Shown here: positions 5,598-12,637 of the stretch, piece after piece
Position numbering within the stretch: position 1 is the first letter of the stretch
Layout of the letters: each line of letters opens with the position of its first letter
NCBI GenBank assembly: GCA_016287975.1
Contig: JAEEXV010000017.1
Span: 1-13,310, forward strand
DNA from: Lentisphaeria bacterium
Lineage (GTDB): Bacteria; Verrucomicrobiota; Lentisphaeria; Oligosphaerales; Oligosphaeraceae
Length of the DNA: 13,310 bases
Direction of reading: 5' to 3'
Notes under the pieces: generated by a model
Database searches by the model: none
Told to the model about the DNA's origin: nothing
Seen by the model: the letters and a program-made list of their open reading frames with translations, nothing else
Position numbers and translations under genes: made by a program

Positions 5598-7736
5598 GCC
5601 GTTCTGGGCGAGTTCGGAGAAGTATTCCCCGATGGTGGGGGCGTCGTCGGCGACGAGTGGGGCGTAGAGGAGTTCGAGGACCCGGTCGGCGGTCGGCGCG
5701 TGCCCTTCCTGATAGAGCGGGGCGAGGATGATGGGGCACCAGCCTGGGCTGAAGGGGAAGTCGCCGCGGGTGCGCCGTTCCGCCGGCGGCAGTTTCTCCG
5801 CCCAGGCATCCAGGTTGCGGGCGAGGGCTGTGGCCATGCGGGAACGCCGGACGGGGTCGGGGACCAGTCCGCAATAGAGCATGAGCGCATTCCCATGATA
5901 GGAGAACTCGTCGTCGAACGCGGGCAGTGAACCGATGAACTGGCTGCGGAGCCGGGAATGGGCGACACCGGGGGCAAGATGCGGGAGGAGGCATCCTGTG
6001 GATTCGTCATAGAAGCGCCAGATTGCGCGGCCCAGGCGGTCGCGGAGGGCGTGGGCGGTCGTGGCCAGGCGGGCGGCGACCGTTTCCAAGTCGGGCAGGG
6101 ATGCCAGCCGGCAGGCGGCATCGGCGGCGGCCAGGAGCATCGTGTTGACGGGCAGGCTGTAAGGACGGCGGTCGACGCGCCCCCAGTCGATCCAGTGCCA
6201 GGCCCATTCCGGAGGATGGAAGAGCCCTTCGTCCGTGACGTGGGCGGCGCACAGGGTCAGGAAGGCGTCGATTTGCGGGCACATTTCGGCGGCGAGAGAG
6301 TGGTCGTCAGTGGCGATGGTATAGTCGAGCACTCCTCTCACCCAGGCCATCGACTGGTCGAGGATCATGATCGGAGAGCAGTCGGAGGGGACGATGCATC
6401 TGGGAACGCCGTCCTGGTCGATGGCCAGCCCCAGCAGGCGCAGGCAGTGCCGCCACATGCAGGTTTCGCCGAAGGTGTGCCAGGCGGCGCGGGCGACGGC
6501 CACGGCGTCAAAGCACCAGAGATTCTCTTCGCGCCAGCAGTTGTCGACATACACGTCCTGCGTGGAGCCGCGGATGGTGTCGGCGGCGATGTCCCACAGG
6601 CGGGCGTGGATGGGGTTGTCGAAATGCGGTCTGGGCTTGTCGGGGAACGGGTAGTCGACGGAAAGCAGAAGCAGTGCCAGGTGGGGGCAGGCGCCAGTTC
6701 CAGCGAGGCGTAGGGTGAGGAATCGTCCGCCGCGCCAGTTGAGGTGGTGGAAACGGGTGCGGCCGGGCGCGGGCGAGAAACTGTCCGCCATACCGCCGAC
6801 GCCGATGATTCTCGGGTCGGCCATGACGGAGGGCGTGCCGTTGAAATGGATGTCGGCGTAGAGTTCCGCGCGGAGCGAGGAGCCCTCCTCGCCTTGGACG
6901 TCCAGCGTGGCGAGGAAGGTGCGGGTGCGGCCCAGGTCGAAGGTCCAGAGTTCTCCTGGCCGGGCGTCGGCGATCACCCAGGCGTCACCGATGCGCGTCG
7001 GAGCGGGCACGGTGTCATCCTGGACCGGGGCGAGCGTCTGGAAGGCGAGGGCGAGATTGTCCTGCACGGAAACCATCTTCGCGGTGGCGTGGCCGCGCCA
7101 GCATGGCGTGGGAAGGAGCGGGGCGTAGACGAGATTCGGGGTCTCGCGGCGTTCCAGATGGCGCCAGGGCGGAGTCCAGTCGATGGGGCCTTGCAGGAAC
7201 ACTTCGGGCCAGTCCAGCGAAGCCAGGGGGCGCGTCATCCAGTCCAGGGGCTCCTGAGAGGCGTCCACGTGTTCCTGGAAGGTCTTGGCGCAGGTCTGGA
7301 GGAGGGCGGTCTCGGCATACCAGCGGGCGTCGGTGCAGCGCCAGCCCGGCCCGGTGGAGAGGATGGCCTCGCCGTCTGCCGTGAGCATTGCCCAGAGGCC
7401 GCAACGCCCCCGGTGGTTGAAGGCGCCTGTAGGCGGGGAGACGAGCACGGCGATGTGGTTGACGCCTGGTTGCAGCAGGCGCGTGACCTCCAGGACATCG
7501 TAGCTTTTATGCCGTTCCAGCGAGCGGGCCGGTCCGCAGGCGACGAACCCGCCATTGAGGAAGAGGGAATAGCGCTCGCAGGCGCTGATGGCGATTTCGG
7601 CATGACCGATATTGCCGCACCGGACTTCCGTCCGGAAGGCGACGGGGCGCGAATCGTATCGCCAGAGCCCCTGGTTCCATGCGGAACTGATCCAATATCC
7701 AGTGAGTGGTTCCATCAGAAGTCGGTTGGATTGCAA
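5514..7736 (-). CDS. GH78 alpha-L-rhamnosidase-like glycoside hydrolase
   Basis: The 740-residue protein has no signal peptide, so it is probably cytosolic. Residues 33-100 match the rhamnosidase N-terminal beta-domain style: A-EIAISACERYSLFLNGG, then YDVLEVTRLLQPGVNHIAVL. An all-alpha catalytic barrel follows from about residue 365. Its motif DNCWREENLW (398-407) aligns with the GH78 motif CPQRDERLGW, which puts the general acid at E404. Near the end, TIGEYFSE (701-708) and SQGWGACINSLL (714-725) resemble the GH78 region around the second catalytic Glu, with E704 or E708 as candidates. GH78 enzymes release alpha-L-rhamnose; the divergent motif makes the substrate uncertain. The start shown is TTG at 7736, with AAGGAG ending 11 bases upstream. 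ATG at 7715 (MEPLTGYWISS) has no visible ribosome binding site but is the main alternative. It is monocistronic and divergent from the thioredoxin-like gene. Confidence 0.87.
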   Translation of the reverse strand: MQSNRLLMEPLTGYWISSAWNQGLWRYDSRPVAFRTEVRCGNIGHAEIAISACERYSLFLNGGFVACGPARSLERHKSYDVLEVTRLLQPGVNHIAVLVSPPTGAFNHRGRCGLWAMLTADGEAILSTGPGWRCTDARWYAETALLQTCAKTFQEHVDASQEPLDWMTRPLASLDWPEVFLQGPIDWTPPWRHLERRETPNLVYAPLLPTPCWRGHATAKMVSVQDNLALAFQTLAPVQDDTVPAPTRIGDAWVIADARPGELWTFDLGRTRTFLATLDVQGEEGSSLRAELYADIHFNGTPSVMADPRIIGVGGMADSFSPAPGRTRFHHLNWRGGRFLTLRLAGTGACPHLALLLLSVDYPFPDKPRPHFDNPIHARLWDIAADTIRGSTQDVYVDNCWREENLWCFDAVAVARAAWHTFGETCMWRHCLRLLGLAIDQDGVPRCIVPSDCSPIMILDQSMAWVRGVLDYTIATDDHSLAAEMCPQIDAFLTLCAAHVTDEGLFHPPEWAWHWIDWGRVDRRPYSLPVNTMLLAAADAACRLASLPDLETVAARLATTAHALRDRLGRAIWRFYDESTGCLLPHLAPGVAHSRLRSQFIGSLPAFDDEFSYHGNALMLYCGLVPDPVRRSRMATALARNLDAWAEKLPPAERRTRGDFPFSPGWCPIILAPLYQEGHAPTADRVLELLYAPLVADDAPTIGEYFSELAQNGSQGWGACINSLLARLPTLCPPWIDGAR

Positions 7737-7774
7737 GTTGGAATCGTCTCCTTCGAGTTGACGGCACTAAATAT

Positions 7775-7787
7775 AATCGCAACGATT
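7775..7787. promoter_or_regulatory. Candidate operator in front of the hydrolase gene
   Basis: AATCG and CGATT are perfect inverted half-sites around CAA. The site lies about 40 bases upstream of the hydrolase start, and a minus-strand TATATT box abuts it. A protein bound here would overlap the presumed promoter. No regulator gene is adjacent, so the ligand and protein are unknown. Confidence 0.3.
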
Positions 7788-7919
7788 CGGAACACCCTTC
7801 TTTTTAATCTGCAATGCACGACGCCAGCGCAAAAACAGTCCTCCCATTCGCGAACCGGCGTTATATTAACAACGGTTCCTTCGAGGTGACGCCCGGAGAG
7901 GGGAGTCAAGGCTGAACTC

Positions 7920-7941
7920 AAAAACGGCTTTAGGCCTTTTT
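7920..7941. terminator. Weak bidirectional terminator-like hairpin
   Basis: AAAAA (7920-7924) and GGC (7926-7928) can pair with GCC (7934-7936) and TTTTT (7937-7941) around a short loop, with one bulged C. Both strands show a hairpin edged by a U run. The GC part is only three pairs, so function is doubtful. No transcript is known that it would end. Confidence 0.25.
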
Positions 7942-8126
7942 AGACCACTCGGGACTGGAAATGCTGCCGCTAACGGCGGTCTCAACCGGTCTTTCCCTGG
8001 GTAAAGGCTTCGGCACACAGGTGGGGGAACTCGCCTATGCCGATACCAATTATTGGATCCCCATGGCGTTTACCTCCTCGTCGTGGTTTTTTGCTGGTGT
8101 AACTTTGAGGAGGCGGAGGATTGATG

Positions 8127-8726
8127 ATGAAGCGCTGGATGATGTGGATTTTGCTGGCGGGGCTGTGCATGGGGCTGTATGGCCAGACGGTGCCGTCGGC
8201 GTGGCTGCAGGAGCATTTCGGGACGTCGTTGGTGAAGGCGAATGGCGCGTCGGTGTCGGTGGGGCCGGCTCTGGGCCAGAAGCGGGTCGTCGGGATCTAC
8301 TTTTCGGCGCACTGGTGTCCGCCGTGCCGCGCCTTCACGCCGAAACTGGTGGAGTTCCACCAGGAATGCATGAAGAAGAACTATTCATTCGAGGTGGTAT
8401 TTGTCAGTTCGGACAAGACGGCGAAAGACATGGCGGGCTATATGAAGGAGACCTCGATGCCTTGGCTCGCGGTGCCGTTCACGGCGAAGCAGCGCCAGGC
8501 GCTGATGCAGAAATACGTGGTTCGCGGCATTCCGACGCTGATCATCCTGGACCACACGGGGCGGGTGATTTCCAGAGACGGCAGATGGGATGTGCAAATC
8601 AACGGCGTGAAGGCCTTTTTGCGTTGGCTTGCACCCGACTACAAGCCGCTGACCTACCAGGACTATCAGAAGAAGGCCACGCCAGAAAAGACCGCGCCGA
8701 AGACCAGGAAGGGAAGGCGGAAGTAG
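8127..8726 (+). CDS. Exported thioredoxin-fold protein (nucleoredoxin/tryparedoxin-like)
   Basis: ATG codons at 8124 and 8127 follow a TTG at 8121. I choose 8127 because GGAGG (8115-8119) is 7 bases before it. The product is 199 residues. MKRW then a hydrophobic stretch to GLYGQ (about residue 20) looks like a signal peptide with type I cleavage; no proper lipobox is present. The redox motif is WCPPC (63-67), followed by RAFTPKLVEFHQ, and the cis-Pro loop is RGIPTL (P136). The FSAHWCPPC and VFVSSDKTAKDMAGYM pattern is that of nucleoredoxin/tryparedoxin-like (Thioredoxin_8) proteins. The C-terminal tail (183-199) is Lys/Arg-rich. It probably reduces or isomerises disulphides outside the cytoplasm; partner proteins are not encoded nearby, although the prepilin-like protein has cysteines. 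It is a single gene with no clear intrinsic terminator. Confidence 0.9.
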   Translation: MKRWMMWILLAGLCMGLYGQTVPSAWLQEHFGTSLVKANGASVSVGPALGQKRVVGIYFSAHWCPPCRAFTPKLVEFHQECMKKNYSFEVVFVSSDKTAKDMAGYMKETSMPWLAVPFTAKQRQALMQKYVVRGIPTLIILDHTGRVISRDGRWDVQINGVKAFLRWLAPDYKPLTYQDYQKKATPEKTAPKTRKGRRK

Positions 8727-8741
8727 GACGCCGCCGGCGTG

Positions 8742-8790
8742 TCCTGCCATCTCGGGGAAGAAGATCCTGCCATCCTGTTTGGGAAAGAAG
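8742..8790 (+). repeat. Two-copy imperfect tandem repeat after the thioredoxin-like gene
   Basis: TCCTGCCATC occurs at 8742-8751 and again at 8765-8774, a 23-base period. Each is followed by a related purine stretch (GGGGAAGAAG and TGGGAAAGAAG). A GC-rich ACGCC-GCC-GGCGT hairpin (8728-8740) lies just before but has no U run. Function unknown. Confidence 0.5.
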
Positions 8791-8806
8791 GCCCCTGAAA
8801 CTATCC

Positions 8807-8864
8807 GAATTATACATAATTCAGACACTTAGACTGTGCGAATTTTCATAAATTCGCACAGTTT
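8807..8864. promoter_or_regulatory. Twin palindromes: paired operator candidates before the ATPase gene
   Basis: The first palindrome is GAATTAT-AC-ATAATTC (8807-8822). The second is ACTGTGCGAATT (8833-8844) with its perfect complement AATTCGCACAGT (8851-8862) around six bases. Both contain the same core, GAATT-N6-AATTC (8807-8822 and 8840-8855), with centres 33 bases apart, close to three helical turns. They lie directly upstream of a -35/-10 pair at 8868-8896. Two equal sites on one face of the helix suggest cooperative binding of a dimeric regulator. The second could also form an RNA hairpin ending the upstream transcript, but it lacks a good U run. Confidence 0.55.
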
Positions 8865-8867
8865 GAG

Positions 8868-8896
8868 TTGGAAAACCTCCATTGACGTGGTATTTT
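8868..8896 (+). promoter_or_regulatory. Candidate promoter of the DUF4143 ATPase gene
   Basis: TTGGAA (8868-8873) and TATTTT (8891-8896) have an ideal 17-base spacer. Each matches four of six consensus bases. A start near 8903 would leave a 26-base leader including AGGAGG at 8915-8920. The second palindrome ends only a few bases before the -35 box. Confidence 0.45.
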
Positions 8897-8928
8897 ATTG
8901 ACACAGGCGTTGGTAGGAGGCATTTCAG

Positions 8929-10080
8929 GTGAGGTCGAATATGAAAATCAGGCGCTATTATCTTGACAGGATTCCATCGATGCTCCAGCCTGGCAAGGTG
9001 CTGGCCATCTACGGTCCACGCCGTGCAGGCAAGACGACCCTGATCGGGGATTTCCTGCGGACTTGGAATGAAGGGAGATACTTTCTTGGGACTGGCGAGG
9101 ATCGGTCGGTAAGGGAGGTCCTTGAGTCGTCTGACGTGAACCTCATTCGCGGCGCGTTCTCTGGCTATGCCCTGGTTGTCATCGATGAGGCGCAGGCATT
9201 GGCCAACGTGGGGGCGGGGCTCAAACTGCTGGTCGATACGCTGCCCGAGGTGAAGGTCATAGCCTCCGGCTCCTCGTCTTTCCAGTTGGCCAGCGGAATC
9301 GGCGAGCCACTGACCGGCAGGCGACGCACGGCCACGCTCTTTCCCGTCGCGGCGATGGAACTTGCGGCCGAGTGCGGGGGCATGGCCTTGCGGCAGAGGC
9401 TGGACGAGTTGCTTGTCTATGGATCGTATCCAGAGATTCTCACCATTGACAACGCGCTGGACAAGGCGGAGGCCCTGCACGAGCTATGCGGCTCCTACCT
9501 TTTCAAGGACATACTTGCCTTTGAGAACCTTCGGAATGCGGACAAGATCCATCGCCTGCTGAGCCTGCTTGCCTTCCAGGTCGGGAAGGAGGTCTCCATC
9601 ACGGAACTGGGCACGGGCCTGGGGTTGAACCGACTCACCGTTGAACGCTACATCGACCTGCTTGAGAAAACCTTCGTGATCTTCAGGATGCCAGGATTCT
9701 CCCGCAACCTTCGCAGCGAGGTGACGAAGACCAGCCGCTACTATTTTCGGGACAACGGCATCATGAACGCGGTCGTGAACAATTTCAATCCGCTTGACAT
9801 GAGGAGCGGGGTTGATGTCGGGGCCCTGTGGGAGAACTTCATTGTGTCGGAGCGGCTGAAAAAGCAGGAGTATGCCCGCATTCTTTCCAACAACTATTTC
9901 TGGCGGACCTACGAACGACAGGAAATAGACTTGGTCGAGGAACGCGGAGGTCGGCTTTACGGCTATGAAATCAAGCATGGCAAAGCCAAACCAGGCGCGC
10001 CCTCGCTCTGGAAGAAAAACTACCCAGATGCCTCCTACCAGGTCGTCTCCCGCCAGAATTTCGCCGACTTCATCTTATGA
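8929..10080 (+). CDS. AAA-type ATPase with DUF4143 C-terminal domain
   Basis: The 383-residue protein is the standard two-domain form. Walker A is GPRRAGKTT (29-37), Walker B is VVIDEAQ (83-89), and the sensor-like strand is IASGSSSF (111-118), followed by LTGRRRTATLFPV (128-140). GSYPEI (165-170) marks the middle of the ATPase part. A winged-helix-like stretch (223-250, including LNRLTVERYIDLLEKTFVI) leads to the DUF4143 domain. That ends in a nuclease-like core with E332, D334 (EIDLV) and E347-IK (YEIKHG), resembling a PD-(D/E)XK fold. The role of the family is not established. I choose GTG at 8929 because AGGAGG lies 8 bases before it; ATG at 8941 is the alternative. It forms a single-gene unit behind twin palindromes, seems less GC-rich than its neighbours, and could be a horizontally acquired accessory gene. 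Confidence 0.93.
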   Translation: MRSNMKIRRYYLDRIPSMLQPGKVLAIYGPRRAGKTTLIGDFLRTWNEGRYFLGTGEDRSVREVLESSDVNLIRGAFSGYALVVIDEAQALANVGAGLKLLVDTLPEVKVIASGSSSFQLASGIGEPLTGRRRTATLFPVAAMELAAECGGMALRQRLDELLVYGSYPEILTIDNALDKAEALHELCGSYLFKDILAFENLRNADKIHRLLSLLAFQVGKEVSITELGTGLGLNRLTVERYIDLLEKTFVIFRMPGFSRNLRSEVTKTSRYYFRDNGIMNAVVNNFNPLDMRSGVDVGALWENFIVSERLKKQEYARILSNNYFWRTYERQEIDLVEERGGRLYGYEIKHGKAKPGAPSLWKKNYPDASYQVVSRQNFADFIL

Positions 10081-10110
10081 CGGCGGCCTGCCTTCCTGGG
10101 GATTCGCGCG

Positions 10111-11319
10111 CTACATGCTTTGTTTGGCGCGCGGTCTGGGGAGGGTGTATGCGAAGAGGGAGTTGCAGACGGCCATGACGGCGGCGAAGGAGAAGAGGAC
10201 GCCGATGCCGCAGCGCGCCCATACAACTCCGCCGATGGGGCCGACGGCGATGGATATGAAGTGGTTGATGGAGATGCCAGTGGAGAGGGAGGAGGCCAGT
10301 TCGTCCTGGGAGGAGGAGATTTCGCGCAGATAGATGTTGGTGGCCAGGGCGGTGGTGCTGATGATGGCGTCGAGGAGGAAGTTGGCGCAGACGACGGCGC
10401 AGGCGACGCGGGCGGGGAAGAGGTTTCTGGCGAAGCCGTAGAGGAGGCAGACGAAGCAGAGGATGACGGTGTCCCAGATCATGATGTTTCGGTAGCCGAC
10501 CTTGTCGGTGAGTTTTCCGACGAGGGGGGCGACGAGGATGTTGACGGCGGCGCAGATGCCGAGGAGGAGCGCCATGGAGGCGGTGGAGAAGCCGTAGACG
10601 CGGATGAGGACGTAGGGGGCGAAGGTGAGGAAGATCTGCTTGCGGGCGCCGTAGAATAGTTCGAGGGCGTAGAACTTGTTGAACTTGCGGTTGAAGTAGA
10701 GTTTTGGGCGTCTGGCGCGGGTTTCGGGGACCTTGACGACGAAGGTGCACAGGATGCTGACGAGGATGAGGACGGCGACGGTGGCCCAGACGATGTTGAA
10801 GAGGGCGCGCTGGGAGAGGGCGGTGCAGCGGGTGCCGAGGAAGAAGATGAGGGCGACGACGAGGGAGCCTGCGACAGTGCCGAAGTTCATGATGCTGGTC
10901 ATGAAGCCGAGGGACTGCCCCGCGTGCTCGGGCTGCGCGACCTGCATGGCGATGACCTGTCGGGGCGGCATGATGAGGTGCTCGCCGAGGCTGTAGATCA
11001 TGATGAAGCCAGTGACGTAGAACTGGTTGGCGGGGACGAGCATCAGGGCCGCGCCGACCATTGAGATGGCGGTGCCGATGCGCAGGATGCGCCAGTCGGA
11101 GACGCGGTGCAGGAGGGCGAAGAGCAGGACCAGGATGAGCCCCGGGAACTCGCGGAAGAACTCCAGCCAGCCGCGTCCGACGGAATCCATCGAATAGATG
11201 TCGGAGAGGAAGTTGTTGAGGGCGGCGGCGAAGCATCCGATGCCGACGCCCCAGACCAATATGCTCAGGAAGAAGACCCGCCAGGCGACGCCTGGACGGA
11301 AGATTTCGGAGGGCTTCAT
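10111..11319 (-). CDS. MFS transporter, last gene of the rnf operon
   Basis: The 402-residue membrane protein has about twelve hydrophobic segments with a basic central loop (VPETRARRPKLYFNRKFNKF) between the two halves, as in MFS carriers. A conserved-looking loop, YSLGEHLIMPPRQV, follows the fourth segment. Its ATG (11317-11319) overlaps the TGA of rnfE in an ATGA arrangement, so translation is probably coupled and it belongs to the rnf transcript. There is no other ribosome binding site. The substrate is unknown. In rnf operons the next gene is commonly rnfA, not an MFS carrier, so its position is odd; a carrier using the ion gradient made by Rnf is a possible reading, as inference. It converges with the ATPase gene, with 30 bases between stop codons and no obvious terminator. 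Confidence 0.88.
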   Translation of the reverse strand: MKPSEIFRPGVAWRVFFLSILVWGVGIGCFAAALNNFLSDIYSMDSVGRGWLEFFREFPGLILVLLFALLHRVSDWRILRIGTAISMVGAALMLVPANQFYVTGFIMIYSLGEHLIMPPRQVIAMQVAQPEHAGQSLGFMTSIMNFGTVAGSLVVALIFFLGTRCTALSQRALFNIVWATVAVLILVSILCTFVVKVPETRARRPKLYFNRKFNKFYALELFYGARKQIFLTFAPYVLIRVYGFSTASMALLLGICAAVNILVAPLVGKLTDKVGYRNIMIWDTVILCFVCLLYGFARNLFPARVACAVVCANFLLDAIISTTALATNIYLREISSSQDELASSLSTGISINHFISIAVGPIGGVVWARCGIGVLFSFAAVMAVCNSLFAYTLPRPRAKQSM

Positions 11320-11990
11320 TTGGCGGTCGGGAGTTTGCAGATGGAGCAGGAGGCGCAGGAGAGTTCCTCTGGCGGCTCGTAGGTCGTGCCGGCCTTGGCG
11401 GCGGCGCGGATGCGCAGGTGGTTGATGCCCGCGAGGAAAAGTCCGAGGACGATGAAGGCGCCTGGCGCGAACTTCAGGAGTTTGAAGCCGTTCCAGTCGG
11501 GGACGACGGTGAGTTCGAAGAGGGTGCCGTCGGCGAGGAACTCGCGGACGGCGCCGAGGGCGGTGAGGGCGAGGGTGAAGCCGAGGCCCATGCCGACGCC
11601 GTCGAGGAGGGCGAGGGCGGGGTTGTGCTTGGAGGCGAAGGCCTCGGCGCGGCCCAGGACGATGCAGTTGACGGTGATGAGCGGCAGGTAGATGCCGAGG
11701 GCATGGACGAGGGCGGGGGGCGCATACGCGTCCATGAGCTTCTGGAGGATGGTGACGAAGGTCGCGATGATGACGATGAAGCAGGGGATGCGGACCTTGT
11801 CGGGGATGATGGCCTTGAAGAGGGAGACGACGAGGTTGCTGCCTGCGAGGACGAAGGTGGTGGCGAGCCCCATGAAGATGGCGTTCCGCGCGCTGGAGGA
11901 GGTCGCGAGGGTGGGGCACATGCCGAGCATCAGGATGAGGACGGGGTTCTCTTTCCAGATGCCGTTGGTGAGGGTCTTGAGGGCGGACAT
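11316..11990 (-). CDS. rnfE: Rnf electron transport complex subunit E
   Basis: The 224-residue protein starts at ATG 11990 (MSALKTLTNGIWKENPVLI), the usual RnfE N-terminus. It has about six membrane segments. Two cysteines conserved in RnfE/NqrD are present, C25 in LGMCPTLA and C109 in ITVNCIVLGRAEAFAS; in this family they join the matching pair of RnfA/NqrE to hold an iron-sulphur centre inside the membrane. Rnf couples reduced-ferredoxin oxidation by NAD to Na+ or H+ pumping. The C-terminus carries an extra CASCSIC (212-218), a CxxCxxC arrangement on the tail after the last membrane helix. It lies 37 bases after rnfG and overlaps the MFS gene by 4 bases. No ribosome binding site is seen. 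NqrD is the alternative, but the small RnfG and RnfD neighbours favour Rnf. Confidence 0.94.
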   Translation of the reverse strand: MSALKTLTNGIWKENPVLILMLGMCPTLATSSSARNAIFMGLATTFVLAGSNLVVSLFKAIIPDKVRIPCFIVIIATFVTILQKLMDAYAPPALVHALGIYLPLITVNCIVLGRAEAFASKHNPALALLDGVGMGLGFTLALTALGAVREFLADGTLFELTVVPDWNGFKLLKFAPGAFIVLGLFLAGINHLRIRAAAKAGTTYEPPEELSCASCSICKLPTAK

Positions 11991-12027
11991 GGGCGGATGC
12001 TGCGAATGGCAGGGTGAAGGGGGGAAA

Positions 12028-12630
12028 TCAGCGGGGGCGGGTGTGGAATGCCTTGGCGGCGCGGTTGACGGCGGTGAGGACGGCGTTGGAGGAGACGGTG
12101 GCGCCCGAGACGGGGCGGAAGCCGTCGTCGAAGGCGATGCCGCCGGCGGGGAGGGAGCGCCCCTTGAACTGGTCGAGGTATTCGTTGGGCGGGAGTTTCG
12201 GGGCGTTGGCAGTTTCGGAAAGGCGCCAGATGGAGCGGGGCTCCTCGCGCTTGCAGGCCTTGGAGCCGATGCCAGGGGTCTCGGAGTTCTGGGTGACGAG
12301 GACGCCGAGGATTTTGCCGTCGGGGGCGAGGCCGACGAGGACGGTGAGGTCGCCGCCGAAGCCGTTGCGGGCGGTGGCCTGGGCGCAGAAGGCGAGGGGC
12401 TTGCCCTGGGCGTCGCTGGCCTGGAAGAGGAGGACGCCTTCCTCGGCGGATTCAAGTTCCGTGGTCTGGGCGACGCCGTCGGGGAGGACGAGCTGCATCT
12501 GGCGGGTGCGCTCGCGGAGGCGAGCCTCCGCGATGGGCTTGTCGGTCCTGGCGGAGACGAATGCGAGGGCGGCCCCGGCGACGAGGCAGACGAGGGCGAG
12601 GCTTCCAGTGAGTTTGAGGATCTCTTTCAT
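12028..12630 (-). CDS. rnfG: Rnf electron transport complex subunit G (FMN-binding)
   Basis: The 200-residue protein matches RnfG in length and layout. It has one N-terminal membrane segment (about 7-27), then a periplasmic FMN-binding domain with ETPGIGSKAC (117-126) and, near the end, VSGATVSS (174-181). In the S(T)GAT motif FMN is attached by a phosphoester bond to the last Thr, here T178. It passes electrons within the Rnf complex on the outer face of the membrane. ATG 12630 lies 7 bases after the rnfD stop codon, so co-transcription is clear, although no Shine-Dalgarno is seen. NqrC is the Nqr counterpart but is longer, about 260 residues. Confidence 0.94.
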   Translation of the reverse strand: MKEILKLTGSLALVCLVAGAALAFVSARTDKPIAEARLRERTRQMQLVLPDGVAQTTELESAEEGVLLFQASDAQGKPLAFCAQATARNGFGGDLTVLVGLAPDGKILGVLVTQNSETPGIGSKACKREEPRSIWRLSETANAPKLPPNEYLDQFKGRSLPAGGIAFDDGFRPVSGATVSSNAVLTAVNRAAKAFHTRPR

Positions 12631-12637
12631 GATGGCG

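Larger units (their letters stand above)
7737..8126. other. 390-base divergent control region with several inverted repeats
   Basis: No gene is supported here. Seen directly: AATCG-CAA-CGATT at 7775-7787, overlapping a -10-like TATATT (minus strand) for the hydrolase gene; GAATCGT (7741-7747) inverted to ACGATTC (7782-7788); GAACCG (7852-7857) inverted to CGGTTC (7873-7878) around an AT-rich core; GCCG-CTAA-CGGC at 7966-7977; and CCAAT-T-ATTGG at 8046-8056. The repeats nearest the hydrolase start could be operators for a sugar-responsive repressor or activator; that is inference. Two G-rich ribosome-binding-like sequences, GAGGAGG (8107-8113) and GGAGG (8115-8119), precede the thioredoxin-like gene. 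Confidence 0.45.

Noticed and set aside
8726..8744. GC-rich hairpin right after the thioredoxin-like gene considered as its terminator
   Set aside because: The alternative stems compete and no U run follows, so it is not a convincing intrinsic terminator.
8742..8774. CRISPR-like repeat
   Set aside because: Only two copies of a 10-base match with a 23-base period; far too short and too few for a CRISPR array.
7961..8851. A 296-codon plus-strand open frame beginning MLPLTAVSTG and running through the thioredoxin-like gene
   Set aside because: Most of it is a shifted frame of the thioredoxin-like gene, whose WCPPC frame is clearly the coding one. The first 50 codons match nothing I know and have no ribosome binding site.
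8807..10080. Insertion sequence or mobile element around the ATPase gene, with the palindromes as ends
   Set aside because: There is no transposase, no matching inverted repeat downstream of 10080 and no target-site duplication visible. The palindromes sit on one side only, as operators would.
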